Positions 8,002 through 17,255 of a stretch of 64,000 nucleotides of DNA are shown in pieces. Where the stretch lies: the NCBI RefSeq assembly GCF_001625085.1, contig NZ_BDAW01000023.1, positions 1 through 64,000 on the forward strand, in the 5' to 3' direction. Source of the stretch: Nocardia acidivorans NBRC 108247. GTDB lineage: Bacteria > Actinomycetota > Actinomycetes > Mycobacteriales > Mycobacteriaceae. Numbering within the stretch: position 1 is the first letter of the stretch; each line of letters opens with the position of its first letter. The position numbers and the translations under genes are program-made. Below the pieces are notes generated by a model that made no database searches, was not told the origin of the DNA, and was given only the letters and a program-made list of their open reading frames with translations.

Positions 8002-8928
8002 ATGAGCGTGACCCCCGCCACTTCCCGACCCAATCCGGATGACCTGCTCGTACTGCTCGCGGTGGGGCGGACCGGCCGCTACGTTTCAGCAGCCGATGAG
8101 CTGGGGTTGAACCACACCACCATCTCGCGGCGGATCGCGGCGCTCGAGCACGCGCTGGGCGGGCGGGTGCTCATGCGCGGCGCGGGCGGGTGGGAGTTGA
8201 CCGAATTGGGCCGAGAAGCGTTGGCGGCGGCCGAAACCATCGAATCCGCGGTGCGGACGCTGGCCTCGGGCACCGATGGGGCGCGGGTGCTCGAGGGGGT
8301 GGTTCGAATGTCCGCGACCGATGGCTTCAGCGCGTATCTGGCCGCGCCCGCCATCGCGCAGGTACAGCGCGAACACCCCAAAGTGACGGTGGAGATCATT
8401 ACCGCGACCCGCCGGGCATCCCTGCAACGCTCCAGCCTCGATATCGAGGTGGTGGTCGGCAAACCCCAGGTTCGGCGGGCCGAAGCCATCGCCCTCGGGG
8501 ACTACACCCTCGCCCTCTACGCCTCCGAGTCCTATCTCGCCGCCCACGGCTCCCCCGAATCCGTCGCCGATCTGTCGAATCATCCGCTGGTGTACTTCAT
8601 CGACTCCATGCTCCAGGTCGACGACCTCGACCTGGCACCGACGCTCTTCGCACCCACCATGCGCGAATCCATCTCCTCCACAAACGTTTTCGTGCACGTG
8701 GAGGCCACCCGCGCCGCCGCCGGCATCGGCCTGCTCCCCTGCTTCATGGCCGACCGGCACGCGGACCTCATCCGGGTCCTGCCCGACGAGGTCGCCGTCC
8801 AACTCACCTACTGGCTCGTCACCCGCCCCGAAACCCTGCGGCGACCGGAGGTGGCGGCCATCGTCCGGGCATTGCGGGCCCAGGTGCTGGCACTGCGCCC
8901 CCAGCTCCTGGGAGCCCCCTCCGCCTGA
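8002..8928 (+). CDS. LysR-family regulator of the ketone-body operon
   Basis: A 308-residue LysR-type regulator. The N-terminal winged helix (PDDLLVLLAVGRTGRYVSAA, then ELGLNHTTISRRIAALE) spans about residues 11-60; the periplasmic-binding-like effector domain follows from about 95. The longer open frame starting at 7759 runs antisense through the transporter start, so the ATG at 8002 is preferred. It is divergent from the transporter/bdh/acetoacetyl-CoA synthetase operon and shares the intergenic repeat at 7972-7992, so it probably senses 3-hydroxybutyrate, acetoacetate or a CoA derivative (inference). Confidence 0.85.
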   Translation: MSVTPATSRPNPDDLLVLLAVGRTGRYVSAADELGLNHTTISRRIAALEHALGGRVLMRGAGGWELTELGREALAAAETIESAVRTLASGTDGARVLEGVVRMSATDGFSAYLAAPAIAQVQREHPKVTVEIITATRRASLQRSSLDIEVVVGKPQVRRAEAIALGDYTLALYASESYLAAHGSPESVADLSNHPLVYFIDSMLQVDDLDLAPTLFAPTMRESISSTNVFVHVEATRAAAGIGLLPCFMADRHADLIRVLPDEVAVQLTYWLVTRPETLRRPEVAAIVRALRAQVLALRPQLLGAPSA

Positions 8929-8934
8929 AGGCAT

Positions 8935-9243
<309 letters not shown>

Positions 9244-9263
9244 TCACTGAAACGGAGCGGACG

Positions 9264-10865
9264 ATGATCAGTGCGGGAAATCTTTTGCGGGAAACCGCAT
9301 TCCATCGAGCGGGCACCCTGGATAGCAGCGAAGAACTCCCGACATCGTTCCGGCCCGAACATTGCGCGGCGGCATATCGCGTGTGGTATCAGGGCATCGG
9401 TTATGACGGATCGGGCCGAATCGTCTCCGGATCGGTATTCATTCCCGAGGGCGACCCGCCAGTCGACGGCTGGCCGGTGATCAGTTACGCGCACGGAACC
9501 ACCGGACTGTCCGACCGCACCGCACCATCGGTGGCGGGCTTGTCGCGACCGGAGAGCCGGCACGTGGGCATGTGGCTCGACGCCGGATACGTCGTGACCG
9601 TCACCGACTACGAGGGACTGGCCTCCCCCGGCCCGCACCCCTACTTCAATGGCGAGGCCGCCGCCGACGATGTGGTCGACATCGTCCGCGCCGCGCACCA
9701 GCTCGGTCATCCGCTGAGCCCGCGCTGGGTCGCGGTCGGCTTCTCCCAGGGCGGTCACGCTGCCCTCTTCACCGGGCTGATGGCCACCAAATACGCTCCG
9801 GAGCTGGACTTCCGCGGCACGGTGGCGCTGGCTCCGCCGGTCGAGGTGCCGATGATCATCGATCTGCAGACCGCCGAGGACACCGCCGCCATCACCCTGT
9901 TCCTGCCCTATCTGCTCGCCGGACTGCGCACCACCCGCGGCCTGGACACGCACGCCTTCCTGACCGGCCTCGGACGGCGACTGGTCGAGCTCGCCGAGCA
10001 CGCGCCGGTGCGCGATATCCATCACGCGGTCACCCTGCTCACCAACGAGGACATCGGCACCACCGGTCTGAGCGGCCGCCCCGGCGTCGATGAGATGCTG
10101 CGCGCCTGCCGGGTGCCCTCGGCCCGATTCGATCGACCGGTCATGCTGGCGGCGAGCACCGGCGACGCCGTGCTGCCCATGGTGGTCGTCACCCGCTTCG
10201 TCGACGAAATACGCAGGGCCGGAACCGATATCCACCTGACCACGTGCATCGGAATCGATCATTCGGGCATGCTGTGCGCGGTACCGGAGATGATCTCCTG
10301 GGTCGGCGAACGCATGAGCGCGCCCGCCGTGGCCGAATCACTCAGCGCCAGACACGGATTCGGGCTGCTGGACATCACCGGCGACGGCTATCTGACCGCC
10401 GACGACTACGAGGCCTTCGGACTGCGGCTGGTGCAGGCGTTCCACGAGGCCCCCGGCTCGCCCCGGGCCATGGCGGTGCGCGCGGGCTACCGGGCGCTCT
10501 GGCATTCGATGGCCGCCAGGGCCGATGCGGACGGGGACGGGCGGATCACCGTCACCGAATTCCTGGACTGGCTCGAAAGGCACTGTGACAATGAGGGATT
10601 CGATCGAGACATCACGCCGCTGGCACAGGCCGTCATCGAGCTGGCCGACGCCGACCGCAACGGAGTGCTGGATCGAGGCGAACTGATCGAACTGCTCCTC
10701 GGATGCGAATTCACCACCGCCGAGGCGTCGGTGCTGTTCGATCGCCTCGATATCGACGGCTCCGAGACGATCACCACCGATGAGCTGATCACCGCCATCC
10801 GCGAGTTCTGCCTCGACCCGACCCCGGATAAACCGGGCGCGTGGCTATTCGGGCGGTTCCGATGA
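9264..10865 (+). CDS. Lipase-like alpha/beta hydrolase fused to four EF-hands
   Basis: A 533-residue two-domain protein. Residues 1-350 resemble actinobacterial secretory lipases: SYAHGTTG (74-81), nucleophile elbow GFSQGG with Ser161 (159-164), and candidates Asp301 (STGD) and His333 (GIDHSG) for the triad. Residues about 368-520 carry four EF-hand loops: DITGDGYLTADD (370-381), DADGDGRITVTE (421-432), DADRNGVLDRGE (462-473), DIDGSETITTDE (496-507), arranged as in calerythrin, and the tail PGAWLFG. No signal peptide is seen, unlike ordinary relatives, so it probably acts inside the cell or at the membrane. It overlaps the acyltransferase gene by ATGA. Calcium control of lipid hydrolysis is inferred. 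Confidence 0.8.
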   Translation: MISAGNLLRETAFHRAGTLDSSEELPTSFRPEHCAAAYRVWYQGIGYDGSGRIVSGSVFIPEGDPPVDGWPVISYAHGTTGLSDRTAPSVAGLSRPESRHVGMWLDAGYVVTVTDYEGLASPGPHPYFNGEAAADDVVDIVRAAHQLGHPLSPRWVAVGFSQGGHAALFTGLMATKYAPELDFRGTVALAPPVEVPMIIDLQTAEDTAAITLFLPYLLAGLRTTRGLDTHAFLTGLGRRLVELAEHAPVRDIHHAVTLLTNEDIGTTGLSGRPGVDEMLRACRVPSARFDRPVMLAASTGDAVLPMVVVTRFVDEIRRAGTDIHLTTCIGIDHSGMLCAVPEMISWVGERMSAPAVAESLSARHGFGLLDITGDGYLTADDYEAFGLRLVQAFHEAPGSPRAMAVRAGYRALWHSMAARADADGDGRITVTEFLDWLERHCDNEGFDRDITPLAQAVIELADADRNGVLDRGELIELLLGCEFTTAEASVLFDRLDIDGSETITTDELITAIREFCLDPTPDKPGAWLFGRFR

Positions 10866-11869
10866 GGAGCAGGGTGCCGACCGCCGTCCTCGGCGGAATG
10901 CTGTTGGTCGCCGGTGCGCCCGTACTGCTGCTCGCGCGCCTGGTGGTGTCGCTGCCGGGTATCTCGGAGGCGCTGCGCAGCCGGGCACGCCTGCTCCTGC
11001 TCTCGGCGGCGTTCCTGCTCGTGTACGAGATCGACGGCCGATCGAGCCGAGAGATCCGGCGCTCGGGGCGGCAGGGCGGATGCGACCGCCTCGCCGCGCT
11101 GAACCGGCGGTTCTACGGTTGGGGTTTCGCGATGGCGCGCATCGATCTCAATTGCGCTCCGCCGCCGCGCATTCCGGCCGATCGACCGGTGATCGTGCTG
11201 GCCCGGCACGCCGGGGCCTTCAACAGCGCGCTGATGGCCCATCTCATCGCCCGCGATCTGGGCCGGGACACCTACACCATCGCCAAGCGCTGCGCCGCCC
11301 TCACCCCGGGGCTGCGGGCGGCCTACGCGGCCTCGGGCGTGGTCTACTGCCGGTTCGATCAGCAGGGCAAAACCCTTGCCCTGCAACAGCTGCAACGACA
11401 GGCCGCCGATGCGCTGCCCACCGATGCGCTGCTGCTCTTCCCCGAGGGGACGAACTATTCGGTCAGGCGCTGGCGGCAGGCCATCGACACGCTGCGGGCG
11501 GCGGGCCGCGACGCGCAGGCCGCGCAGGCCGAGGCGTGCCCGCATGTCATGCCGGTGCATCCGACCGGCGCCTGGATGCTCGCCGCCGGCGCGCCGACCG
11601 CGGACGTGGTCGTGCTCGCGCAGACCGGACTGGAGGATCTCACCGGGGCGGGCGGGCTGGGTTATCCGTGCATCGGCAGCGGCGAGGTCCGGGTCGGGTG
11701 GTGGCATATCCCGGCCGCCGAGGTGCCCCGCGAGCGCACCGAATTCGCCGCCTGGCTGCGCGGGCAGTGGCGCGAGGTCGATGCCTGGATCGCGACCGCA
11801 CGCACCGGCGAAAACCTGGAAACCGTTCCGGCCGTTCACTCTTCGATGCCACTCCGCCCGGTCCACTGA
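10862..11869 (+). CDS. PlsC-like 1-acylglycerol-3-phosphate acyltransferase homologue with altered HX4D motif
   Basis: A 335-residue protein with an N-terminal hydrophobic segment (about 8-30, and 43-54) and an acyltransferase domain. LLFPEGTNYS (191-200) is a clear motif III (FPEGT). Motif I, normally HX4D, reads ARHAGAFNSA with His116 but Asn121 where the charge-relay Asp is expected. The enzyme may have altered activity, use another acid, or be a structural partner. The ATG at 10862 overlaps the lipase stop by 4 bp and the patatin gene starts 23 bp later, so the three proteins are probably made together. An acyltransferase between two lipases suggests deacylation-reacylation (lipid remodelling), which is inference. 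Confidence 0.75.
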   Translation: MRSRVPTAVLGGMLLVAGAPVLLLARLVVSLPGISEALRSRARLLLLSAAFLLVYEIDGRSSREIRRSGRQGGCDRLAALNRRFYGWGFAMARIDLNCAPPPRIPADRPVIVLARHAGAFNSALMAHLIARDLGRDTYTIAKRCAALTPGLRAAYAASGVVYCRFDQQGKTLALQQLQRQAADALPTDALLLFPEGTNYSVRRWRQAIDTLRAAGRDAQAAQAEACPHVMPVHPTGAWMLAAGAPTADVVVLAQTGLEDLTGAGGLGYPCIGSGEVRVGWWHIPAAEVPRERTEFAAWLRGQWREVDAWIATARTGENLETVPAVHSSMPLRPVH

Positions 11870-11892
11870 ATCGTCTCGGGAGCCGCGATGTT

Positions 11893-13365
11893 ATGACGAA
11901 CGCTATGACAGAGATCCCCCGCACCGCCTTCGTACTCGGCGGCGGCGGCATGCTCGGCGGCTATCAGGTCGGCATGCTGCGCGCGCTCGCCGAGCACGAC
12001 ATCACCCCGGACCTGGTCGTCGGCACCTCGGTCGGGTCGATCCAGGGCGCGATCCTGGCCGCGCACCGCACCGGGGACACGATCGAGGCGCTGACCGCGT
12101 TCTGGCATGACGCGCTCACCAGGAAGGTGATGGGCGTGCCGCTGCGTCCGCTCCTCACCAATCTGGTGCGGATGCGGCCCGCACTCGCCACCCAGGACGC
12201 ACTGCGCGAGGTCCTGGAACGCCACGTCGGCGCGGACACCCGCATCGAGCGGCTCGCGATTCCGTTCCAGTGCGCGGCCGCCTCCATCGAACGGGCCACC
12301 GCGCGGTACTTCGATTACGGGCCATTGGTTCCGGCGCTGCTGGCCTCGAGTTGTATTCCGGGACTGTGGCGGCCGCTGCGCATCGGGGCCGAGCACTACA
12401 TCGACGGCGGTGTGGTGGAGACGGTGCCGTTGACCCGCGCGGTCTCCTTCGGCGCGAAGGAGATCTACGTCCTGCGGCTGCGCCAGCGCGAACTGCCGTT
12501 GAAATCTCCGCGCCTGCCTTGGCAATTGGGGCAGACCGTCTTCGAGGTGTCCCGGCGGCATCGGCTCGGGCAGGTGATCAATATGCGCCCGGCGGGGGTG
12601 ACCGTGCACCTGCTGCCCACCGGTGAGGATCTGCTGGAACCGCCGGACACCGGGCTGCACACCGGTGTCCGGCAGCAGGTGGAGATCTTCGAGCGACGGG
12701 TGGCGGCCGGATACCGCAGCACCGTGGAGTATCTGAACGCCACCGAGGAGCGCAAGACCGCGACCATCCGGCCGCGCACCCGGGACCATCGCCGAATCCC
12801 GCCGTCCCCCAACTCCTCCCGCTTCGTGCGCGACAAGCTCGCCCGATTCTTCGATCTCTTCGACCACGACCGCGATCAGCGCGTCTCCTTCCGCGAATAC
12901 TCCGCGGCCGCCGACCGCATCTGCGCCGCCTTCGCCTGCCCGCCCGAAAGTGCCACCGGCACAAGACTTCACCATGCCATTACGGAATTCTGGGCCGGAC
13001 TCTGCCGCGAAGCCGGCGTCGATCCCGGAGCCCGGCTGGACCGTGACCGATACGTCGACGCGCTGGCCCGCCTGACCGGTAATCCCGCCGACTACGACAC
13101 CCACGTCCTGCCCGCCATCGCGGCCATTCTCGCGGCCGCCGACCACGACCGGGACGCGGTCCTGAACGTCGACGAACTGCACCACCTGCTCAACGCGCTC
13201 GGCGTCGACACCGCCGGCATCCACGCGGTCTCGCTGCGCCTGGACACCAACAACGACGGCGTGCTGAGCCTCGACGAACTCGACGAAGCCTTCGCCGACT
13301 TCTTCACCAGCGAGGAGCCCGGCGCCCCGGGCAATCTCCTGTTCGGCGCGGCACCGCTTTGTTGA
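11893..13365 (+). CDS. Patatin-like phospholipase fused to EF-hand domain
   Basis: A 490-residue fusion. The patatin domain (about 10-280) has the oxyanion loop VLGGGGMLGG (14-23), GTSVG with nucleophile Ser46 (44-48) and the dyad Asp171 in IDGG (170-173). Residues about 310-475 form a calerythrin-like EF-hand module: DHDRDQRVSFRE (324-335), a degenerate second hand near 378-389, DHDRDAVLNVDE (417-428) and DTNNDGVLSLDE (451-462). Three working loops plus one broken second hand is the calerythrin pattern (known family). The tail PGAPGNLLFG parallels that of the lipase at 9264. ATG 11893 follows GGGAG; ATG 11905 is an alternative. Probably a calcium-responsive phospholipase. Confidence 0.82.
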   Translation: MTNAMTEIPRTAFVLGGGGMLGGYQVGMLRALAEHDITPDLVVGTSVGSIQGAILAAHRTGDTIEALTAFWHDALTRKVMGVPLRPLLTNLVRMRPALATQDALREVLERHVGADTRIERLAIPFQCAAASIERATARYFDYGPLVPALLASSCIPGLWRPLRIGAEHYIDGGVVETVPLTRAVSFGAKEIYVLRLRQRELPLKSPRLPWQLGQTVFEVSRRHRLGQVINMRPAGVTVHLLPTGEDLLEPPDTGLHTGVRQQVEIFERRVAAGYRSTVEYLNATEERKTATIRPRTRDHRRIPPSPNSSRFVRDKLARFFDLFDHDRDQRVSFREYSAAADRICAAFACPPESATGTRLHHAITEFWAGLCREAGVDPGARLDRDRYVDALARLTGNPADYDTHVLPAIAAILAAADHDRDAVLNVDELHHLLNALGVDTAGIHAVSLRLDTNNDGVLSLDELDEAFADFFTSEEPGAPGNLLFGAAPLC

Positions 13366-13567
13366 CCGCGAGGTATTCGGAGCCATTCGATGCCTAAGCG
13401 ATTTCAACTATCCGGAGTCAATATCTAACTGCGGAAAAATACATACCGAGCAGCACTCGAATGCCGGGGAAAACCAAAGTTTTATTCGCGATTTCCGCCC
13501 GCGAAGAGAAGCGAACAGGCTACATTTCAAACCTCTTGGATTGCTTCACCCTTTTTTGGAGATAGTT

Positions 13568-14188
13568 ATGAGATCTGCCGCTTCCGTACTGCTTCGCGCC
13601 GGTGTTGTTACTCCCGTGGCACTCGCCACTCTGTTCTGTTTGGCCGCCCCCGCGAATGCCACGCCGGTCACGGTGAACTGGAGTTGCCAGGGCACCATCT
13701 TCGGCGTCGGTCAGACCTCGAGCATGACCACCTCGGTGAATGGGACCGCGCCCAGCTCGGCGGCCTCGGGCTCGGCCGTGGCCATCACCCTCACCCCGGG
13801 TGCTTCCACGGTTCCCAGTTCGGCCTCCGGCTTCAGTGTGACAAATATCAGCAACCTGAAGATGGCCTTCCCGACCCCGGCGAATTCCACTCTGGTCTCG
13901 GCTTCCGCATCCGGCGGAACCGTGGCGGGCACCGTCAGCACCTCGGGCGGCAATGTCGTTCTCACCGTGCCGGGTCCGATCGCGGGCGGCACCAGCTTCA
14001 CCCCGCCCGCGGTGACCATCAATGTCACCGCCGGAACCCCGGGAACACCGATCACCAGCAAATACGCCGGGACGAGTTATGCCAATCCGGGTATGACCAT
14101 GACGACCAAGGTGGCAGTCGTGGGCAATGTCGCCACCGCGTGCTATCCGAATCCGTCCCCGACGCTCACCACCACCACCGTCAGCTGA
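13568..14188 (+). CDS. Secreted beta-rich protein of unknown function
   Basis: A 206-residue exported protein. Residues 1-27 form a Sec signal (MRSAASVLLRAG, then hydrophobic VALATLFCLAAPANA) with likely cleavage after ANA. The mature part is Gly/Ser/Thr/Val-rich with alternating hydrophobic strands and only two cysteines, one near each end (WSCQG and TACYPN), consistent with one disulfide in a beta-sandwich. It resembles small secreted proteins of unknown role in nocardiae and mycobacteria, but I cannot name the family. ATG 13568 follows GGAG at 8-nt spacing; the open frame begins 9 codons earlier without a ribosome site. The roughly 200 bp upstream are comparatively AT-rich and hold no gene. 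Confidence 0.75.
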   Translation: MRSAASVLLRAGVVTPVALATLFCLAAPANATPVTVNWSCQGTIFGVGQTSSMTTSVNGTAPSSAASGSAVAITLTPGASTVPSSASGFSVTNISNLKMAFPTPANSTLVSASASGGTVAGTVSTSGGNVVLTVPGPIAGGTSFTPPAVTINVTAGTPGTPITSKYAGTSYANPGMTMTTKVAVVGNVATACYPNPSPTLTTTTVS

Positions 14189-14272
14189 TCCGCGGGGCGG
14201 AGTGGTGAATACCTGGATCGGGCCATTACCGGTGGCCCGGTCCAGGTATGGTGACTGCTTTTGAGAGGTTTC

Positions 14273-14758
14273 ATGTTTCCAGTGGCGCCGATCGCAATAG
14301 AGCTCAGAAAAGCACTGGAGTTCTACCACGGAACCCTCGAGGATCTGGCCCGCGAATTAATCCGATTGCTCGGAGTGAACGAGACCGATCGGCGCGCGCT
14401 GGAAATCGTTCTGCTCGGGGACGGAAAGTCCACCACGCCGGGAATGCTCGCCGCACAACTCGGCCTCACCGCCGCCGGGGCCACCATCATGCTCAACCGA
14501 CTGGAGAAGCAGGGCTATATCGCCCGTTCCCTGCATCCCACCGATCGCCGCCGGGTGATCGTGGTCGCCACCGACCTCGCCGCGCGTCGCGTCCAAGACC
14601 TCATCGCACCCCTGGTCCACGAGGGCTACCGGACCATGCTGAGCCGCTACGACCCCACCGAACTGGAAATGATCGCGGGCTTCCTGACCCACGTGAGCGA
14701 ATTACAGCAGAGCCACCGGCAGCGCCTGCGGGATATGGACCCGTATCCGCGACCGTGA
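14273..14758 (+). CDS. MarR family regulator
   Basis: A 161-residue winged-helix regulator. The segment TPGMLAAQLGLTAAGATIML followed by NRLEKQGYIARSLHPTDRRR is the MarR recognition helix and wing with the DRR signature. Flanking helices would form the dimer. ATG 14273 follows GAGAGG. A decayed second MarR gene lies directly downstream on the same strand, and an SRPBCC protein after that. No target or ligand can be assigned. Confidence 0.85.
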   Translation: MFPVAPIAIELRKALEFYHGTLEDLARELIRLLGVNETDRRALEIVLLGDGKSTTPGMLAAQLGLTAAGATIMLNRLEKQGYIARSLHPTDRRRVIVVATDLAARRVQDLIAPLVHEGYRTMLSRYDPTELEMIAGFLTHVSELQQSHRQRLRDMDPYPRP

Positions 14759-14794
14759 ACCTGCCCGGCGCGCCACCGGATCTCACGGGTCGAT

Positions 14795-15090
14795 GCGGTC
14801 GCGCGGCAGCAGCAGGCTGGCGGCCGCGATCGCGCGCTGGGCTGCGAACCGCCCAGCATTACGCTCATGGTCCGCAACTCCTTGGCATCCGGTCATATCC
14901 GCCGCTCTCCGAGCCAGACGACCGGCGCGCCAGCATTGTCGAACTCACCGACAGCGGCCGCGCGCTAATCGAGCGCATCAAAGTGCTCTGGCACGCGCTG
15001 GCCGAGGAGACCGTCGCCGGACTCTCCCCCGAAACCGTCCCGGCCCTACCGCAATTGCTCAGCACCCTGACGCCAATGCCGACTCACGCC
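14795..15090 (+). pseudogene. Decayed MarR family regulator
   Basis: Two frames together give a MarR protein. One reads ALGCEPPSITLMVRNSLASG HIRRSPS, the recognition helix and wing start; the other continues SEPDDRRASIVELTDSGRAL and then IERIKVLWHALAEETVAGLS. The shift lies near 14915-14925 at the DRR wing, and the N-terminal helices are missing. The original gene probably regulated the SRPBCC gene that follows, since such pairs are common (inference). Confidence 0.6.
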
Positions 15091-15184
15091 GGGGCGGCCG
15101 CGCGTCGTCCTGACGCTTTCTTGCAAGACCAAGATCCACTCCGGGCCTACGCTGAAAGTCCATCAGTCAGGGAAGGAGCACGCT

Positions 15185-15613
15185 ATGACGGGATATATCG
15201 CCACGGCGGAGACCGACATCAGCGCCTCACCGCAGCAGGTGTGGAGCACGCTGACCGACCCCGAACGGATCCGCGAATTCATGTTCGGCGCCCAGGTGCG
15301 CACCAACTGGCGGGTCGGCGGTCCGATCGTCTGGGCGGGCGAATACGAGGGCAAAACCTATGAGGACAAGGGCGAAATCCTCGCCTTCGAGCCCGGCCGC
15401 CTGCTGAAGATGACGCACTTCAGCCCGCTCACCGGCCAACCGGACGTCCCGGAGAACTACCACACGCTCACCTACGAATTGACCGGCGACGACACGACCA
15501 CTCACCTGACCCTGAGCCAGGACAACAACGCCAGCGAAGACGAAGCCGAGCACTCGCGCGGGATGTGGCAAACCCATGTCAGCGGCATCAAGAAGGCCGC
15601 CGAACACGGTTAG
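15185..15613 (+). CDS. SRPBCC (AHSA1-like) domain protein
   Basis: A 142-residue START/Bet v1-like protein. It begins YIATAETDISASPQQVWSTL TDPERIREFMFG and contains GEYEGKTYEDKGEILAFEPG RLLKMTHFSPLTG, the typical AHSA1 pattern, with a C-terminal helix starting near GMWQTHVSGIKKAAE. Such proteins bind small hydrophobic ligands, and many are partners of ArsR/MarR-type regulators. A ribosome site GGAAGGAG lies upstream of ATG 15185. Function is not known. Confidence 0.8.
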   Translation: MTGYIATAETDISASPQQVWSTLTDPERIREFMFGAQVRTNWRVGGPIVWAGEYEGKTYEDKGEILAFEPGRLLKMTHFSPLTGQPDVPENYHTLTYELTGDDTTTHLTLSQDNNASEDEAEHSRGMWQTHVSGIKKAAEHG

Positions 15614-15688
15614 CGCCACCGCGCAACGGCTTTCGCCCGCTCACCTCGACGACCCGCGAACGGCCCGTTCCGTTGTTATGGTGGTGCG

Positions 15689-17050
15689 ATGGAGCCATCG
15701 AGGATCGTGATCATCGGCGGTGGTTTCGCGGGTGTGGAGTGCGCGCGGTATCTGGAACGCCATCTGAAGCCCGAGGAAGCGTTCATCCAACTCATCACGC
15801 CCGTGGCGGGATTGCTCTATTTGCCGTTGTTGCCGCAGGTGGCGTCGGGGGTGCTCAATCCGCGGTCGGTGTCGGTATCGCTGCGAAGGGTGCTGCGGCG
15901 CACCGAGGTTGTGCCGGGCACCGCCATCGGGGTGGAGCCCACAACGCGGCAGGTCATCGTGCGGCGGCCGACGGGTGGCGAATTCGCGGTCGGATACGAC
16001 CATCTCGTGCTGGTTCCGGGCAGCATCACCCGGGTGCTCGATGTGCCCGGACTCGACAAGTACGGCTTCGGTATGAAGACCCTCGCCGAGGCCATGCATC
16101 TGCGCGATCATGTGCTGCGGCAGCTGGATATCGCCGCGGTGCGCGGTGCGGAGGACGAGGATCGGGAGCGGCTCAACTTCGTCACCATCGGCGCGGGGTA
16201 CGCGGGCACCGAAACCGCGGCCGTACTCAACAAGGTCACCCAGGCCGCAGCCCGCCGCTACTTCCCGCGGCTGAACCCGGAGATGGTGCGGTGGCATCTG
16301 GTCACCCACGGCGACCGGATCATGCCCGAACTGGGCGAGCGACTCGGCACCGAGGTGAAGCGGATTCTGGCCGAACGCGGTATCGAATTGATCTCCGGCG
16401 CTTCGGCGCAGGAGGTCACCGCCCACGGCGTCACCCTCACCAACGGCCGCTTCATTCGCACGCGCACGCTGGTGTGGACCGCGGGCATCGCGCCCAGCCC
16501 GCTGGCCGGACATCTGGGCGCGGCCACCACCAAGGGCCGCATTGTCGCCGCGGCCGATCTCACCGTGCCCGGGCTGGACGGGGTGTGGGCGTGCGGCGAC
16601 GCGGCCGCGGTCCCCGACCTGACCGAGGGCGACGGCAAGATCTGCGCGCCCACCGCACAGCACGCCATCCGCCAGGGCCGGCACCTGGCGAAGAACCTGC
16701 TCGCGACCCTGCGCGGCGGCACGGTCCAACCGTATCGGCATCCGGACCTCGGCATGGTGGTCGACCTCGGCGGCCGCGATGCCGTGGCCCGCCCCCTCAA
16801 AATCGGATTGCGCGGCATCCCAGCACAATTCGCGGCCCGCGGCTACCACCTGATGGCGCTGCGCACCGTCGTCGCCCGCGCCCGCGTCGCCTTCGACTGG
16901 ACCGTGCACGGCCTCAGCGGCGACGATTTCCTGCGCATCGGCTACGGCGATTACGACGCCCACACCATCGGCGGCTTCGAACAGACCAACTGCTACCTGC
17001 CCGCCGAGGAGGTGCCGGTGGCGCTGAAAGCGATCAGCGACACCGACTGA
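15689..17050 (+). CDS. Type II NADH dehydrogenase-like FAD/NAD(P)-dependent oxidoreductase
   Basis: A 453-residue two-dinucleotide-fold flavoprotein. The FAD motif IVIIGGGFAGVECARYL (6-22) opens the protein, a second NADH-binding fold appears at FVTIGAGYAGTETAAVL (about 168-184), and VWACGDAAAVPDLTEG closes the FAD site. The C-terminal part with an amphipathic segment after 370 would hold it on the membrane. Such enzymes pass electrons from NADH to menaquinone without pumping protons. It lies alone between the SRPBCC gene and a secreted lipase. Whether it is the main respiratory Ndh or a paralogue cannot be told from this window. Confidence 0.8.
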   Translation: MEPSRIVIIGGGFAGVECARYLERHLKPEEAFIQLITPVAGLLYLPLLPQVASGVLNPRSVSVSLRRVLRRTEVVPGTAIGVEPTTRQVIVRRPTGGEFAVGYDHLVLVPGSITRVLDVPGLDKYGFGMKTLAEAMHLRDHVLRQLDIAAVRGAEDEDRERLNFVTIGAGYAGTETAAVLNKVTQAAARRYFPRLNPEMVRWHLVTHGDRIMPELGERLGTEVKRILAERGIELISGASAQEVTAHGVTLTNGRFIRTRTLVWTAGIAPSPLAGHLGAATTKGRIVAAADLTVPGLDGVWACGDAAAVPDLTEGDGKICAPTAQHAIRQGRHLAKNLLATLRGGTVQPYRHPDLGMVVDLGGRDAVARPLKIGLRGIPAQFAARGYHLMALRTVVARARVAFDWTVHGLSGDDFLRIGYGDYDAHTIGGFEQTNCYLPAEEVPVALKAISDTD

Positions 17051-17255
17051 CCTCGCACTGACGATTCGGATCGGGTTCGGTATCAGTCGTTTTCGTCGCC
17101 GGAGAGGGTGCTTCGGCGCGCCCTCCGACGGCGCCTGCCCGCCGCCGTGGACGCGCTGGTGCGAGCCCTGTCCTGGAGTTGACGCCAAAGATCGCACGCC
17201 GATTTCCCAGCGATGGGCGTCGGTCCGGGTGATTGGGGCGCTACGGTTCTCGATC

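Noticed and set aside
11836..13407. 523-codon minus-strand frame
   Set aside because: It is antisense to the patatin-EF-hand gene and shows no motif; the plus strand has all catalytic and calcium-binding motifs.
15689..17050. Part of a respiratory complex operon
   Set aside because: It is a single-subunit type II enzyme standing alone; no nuo genes are near.
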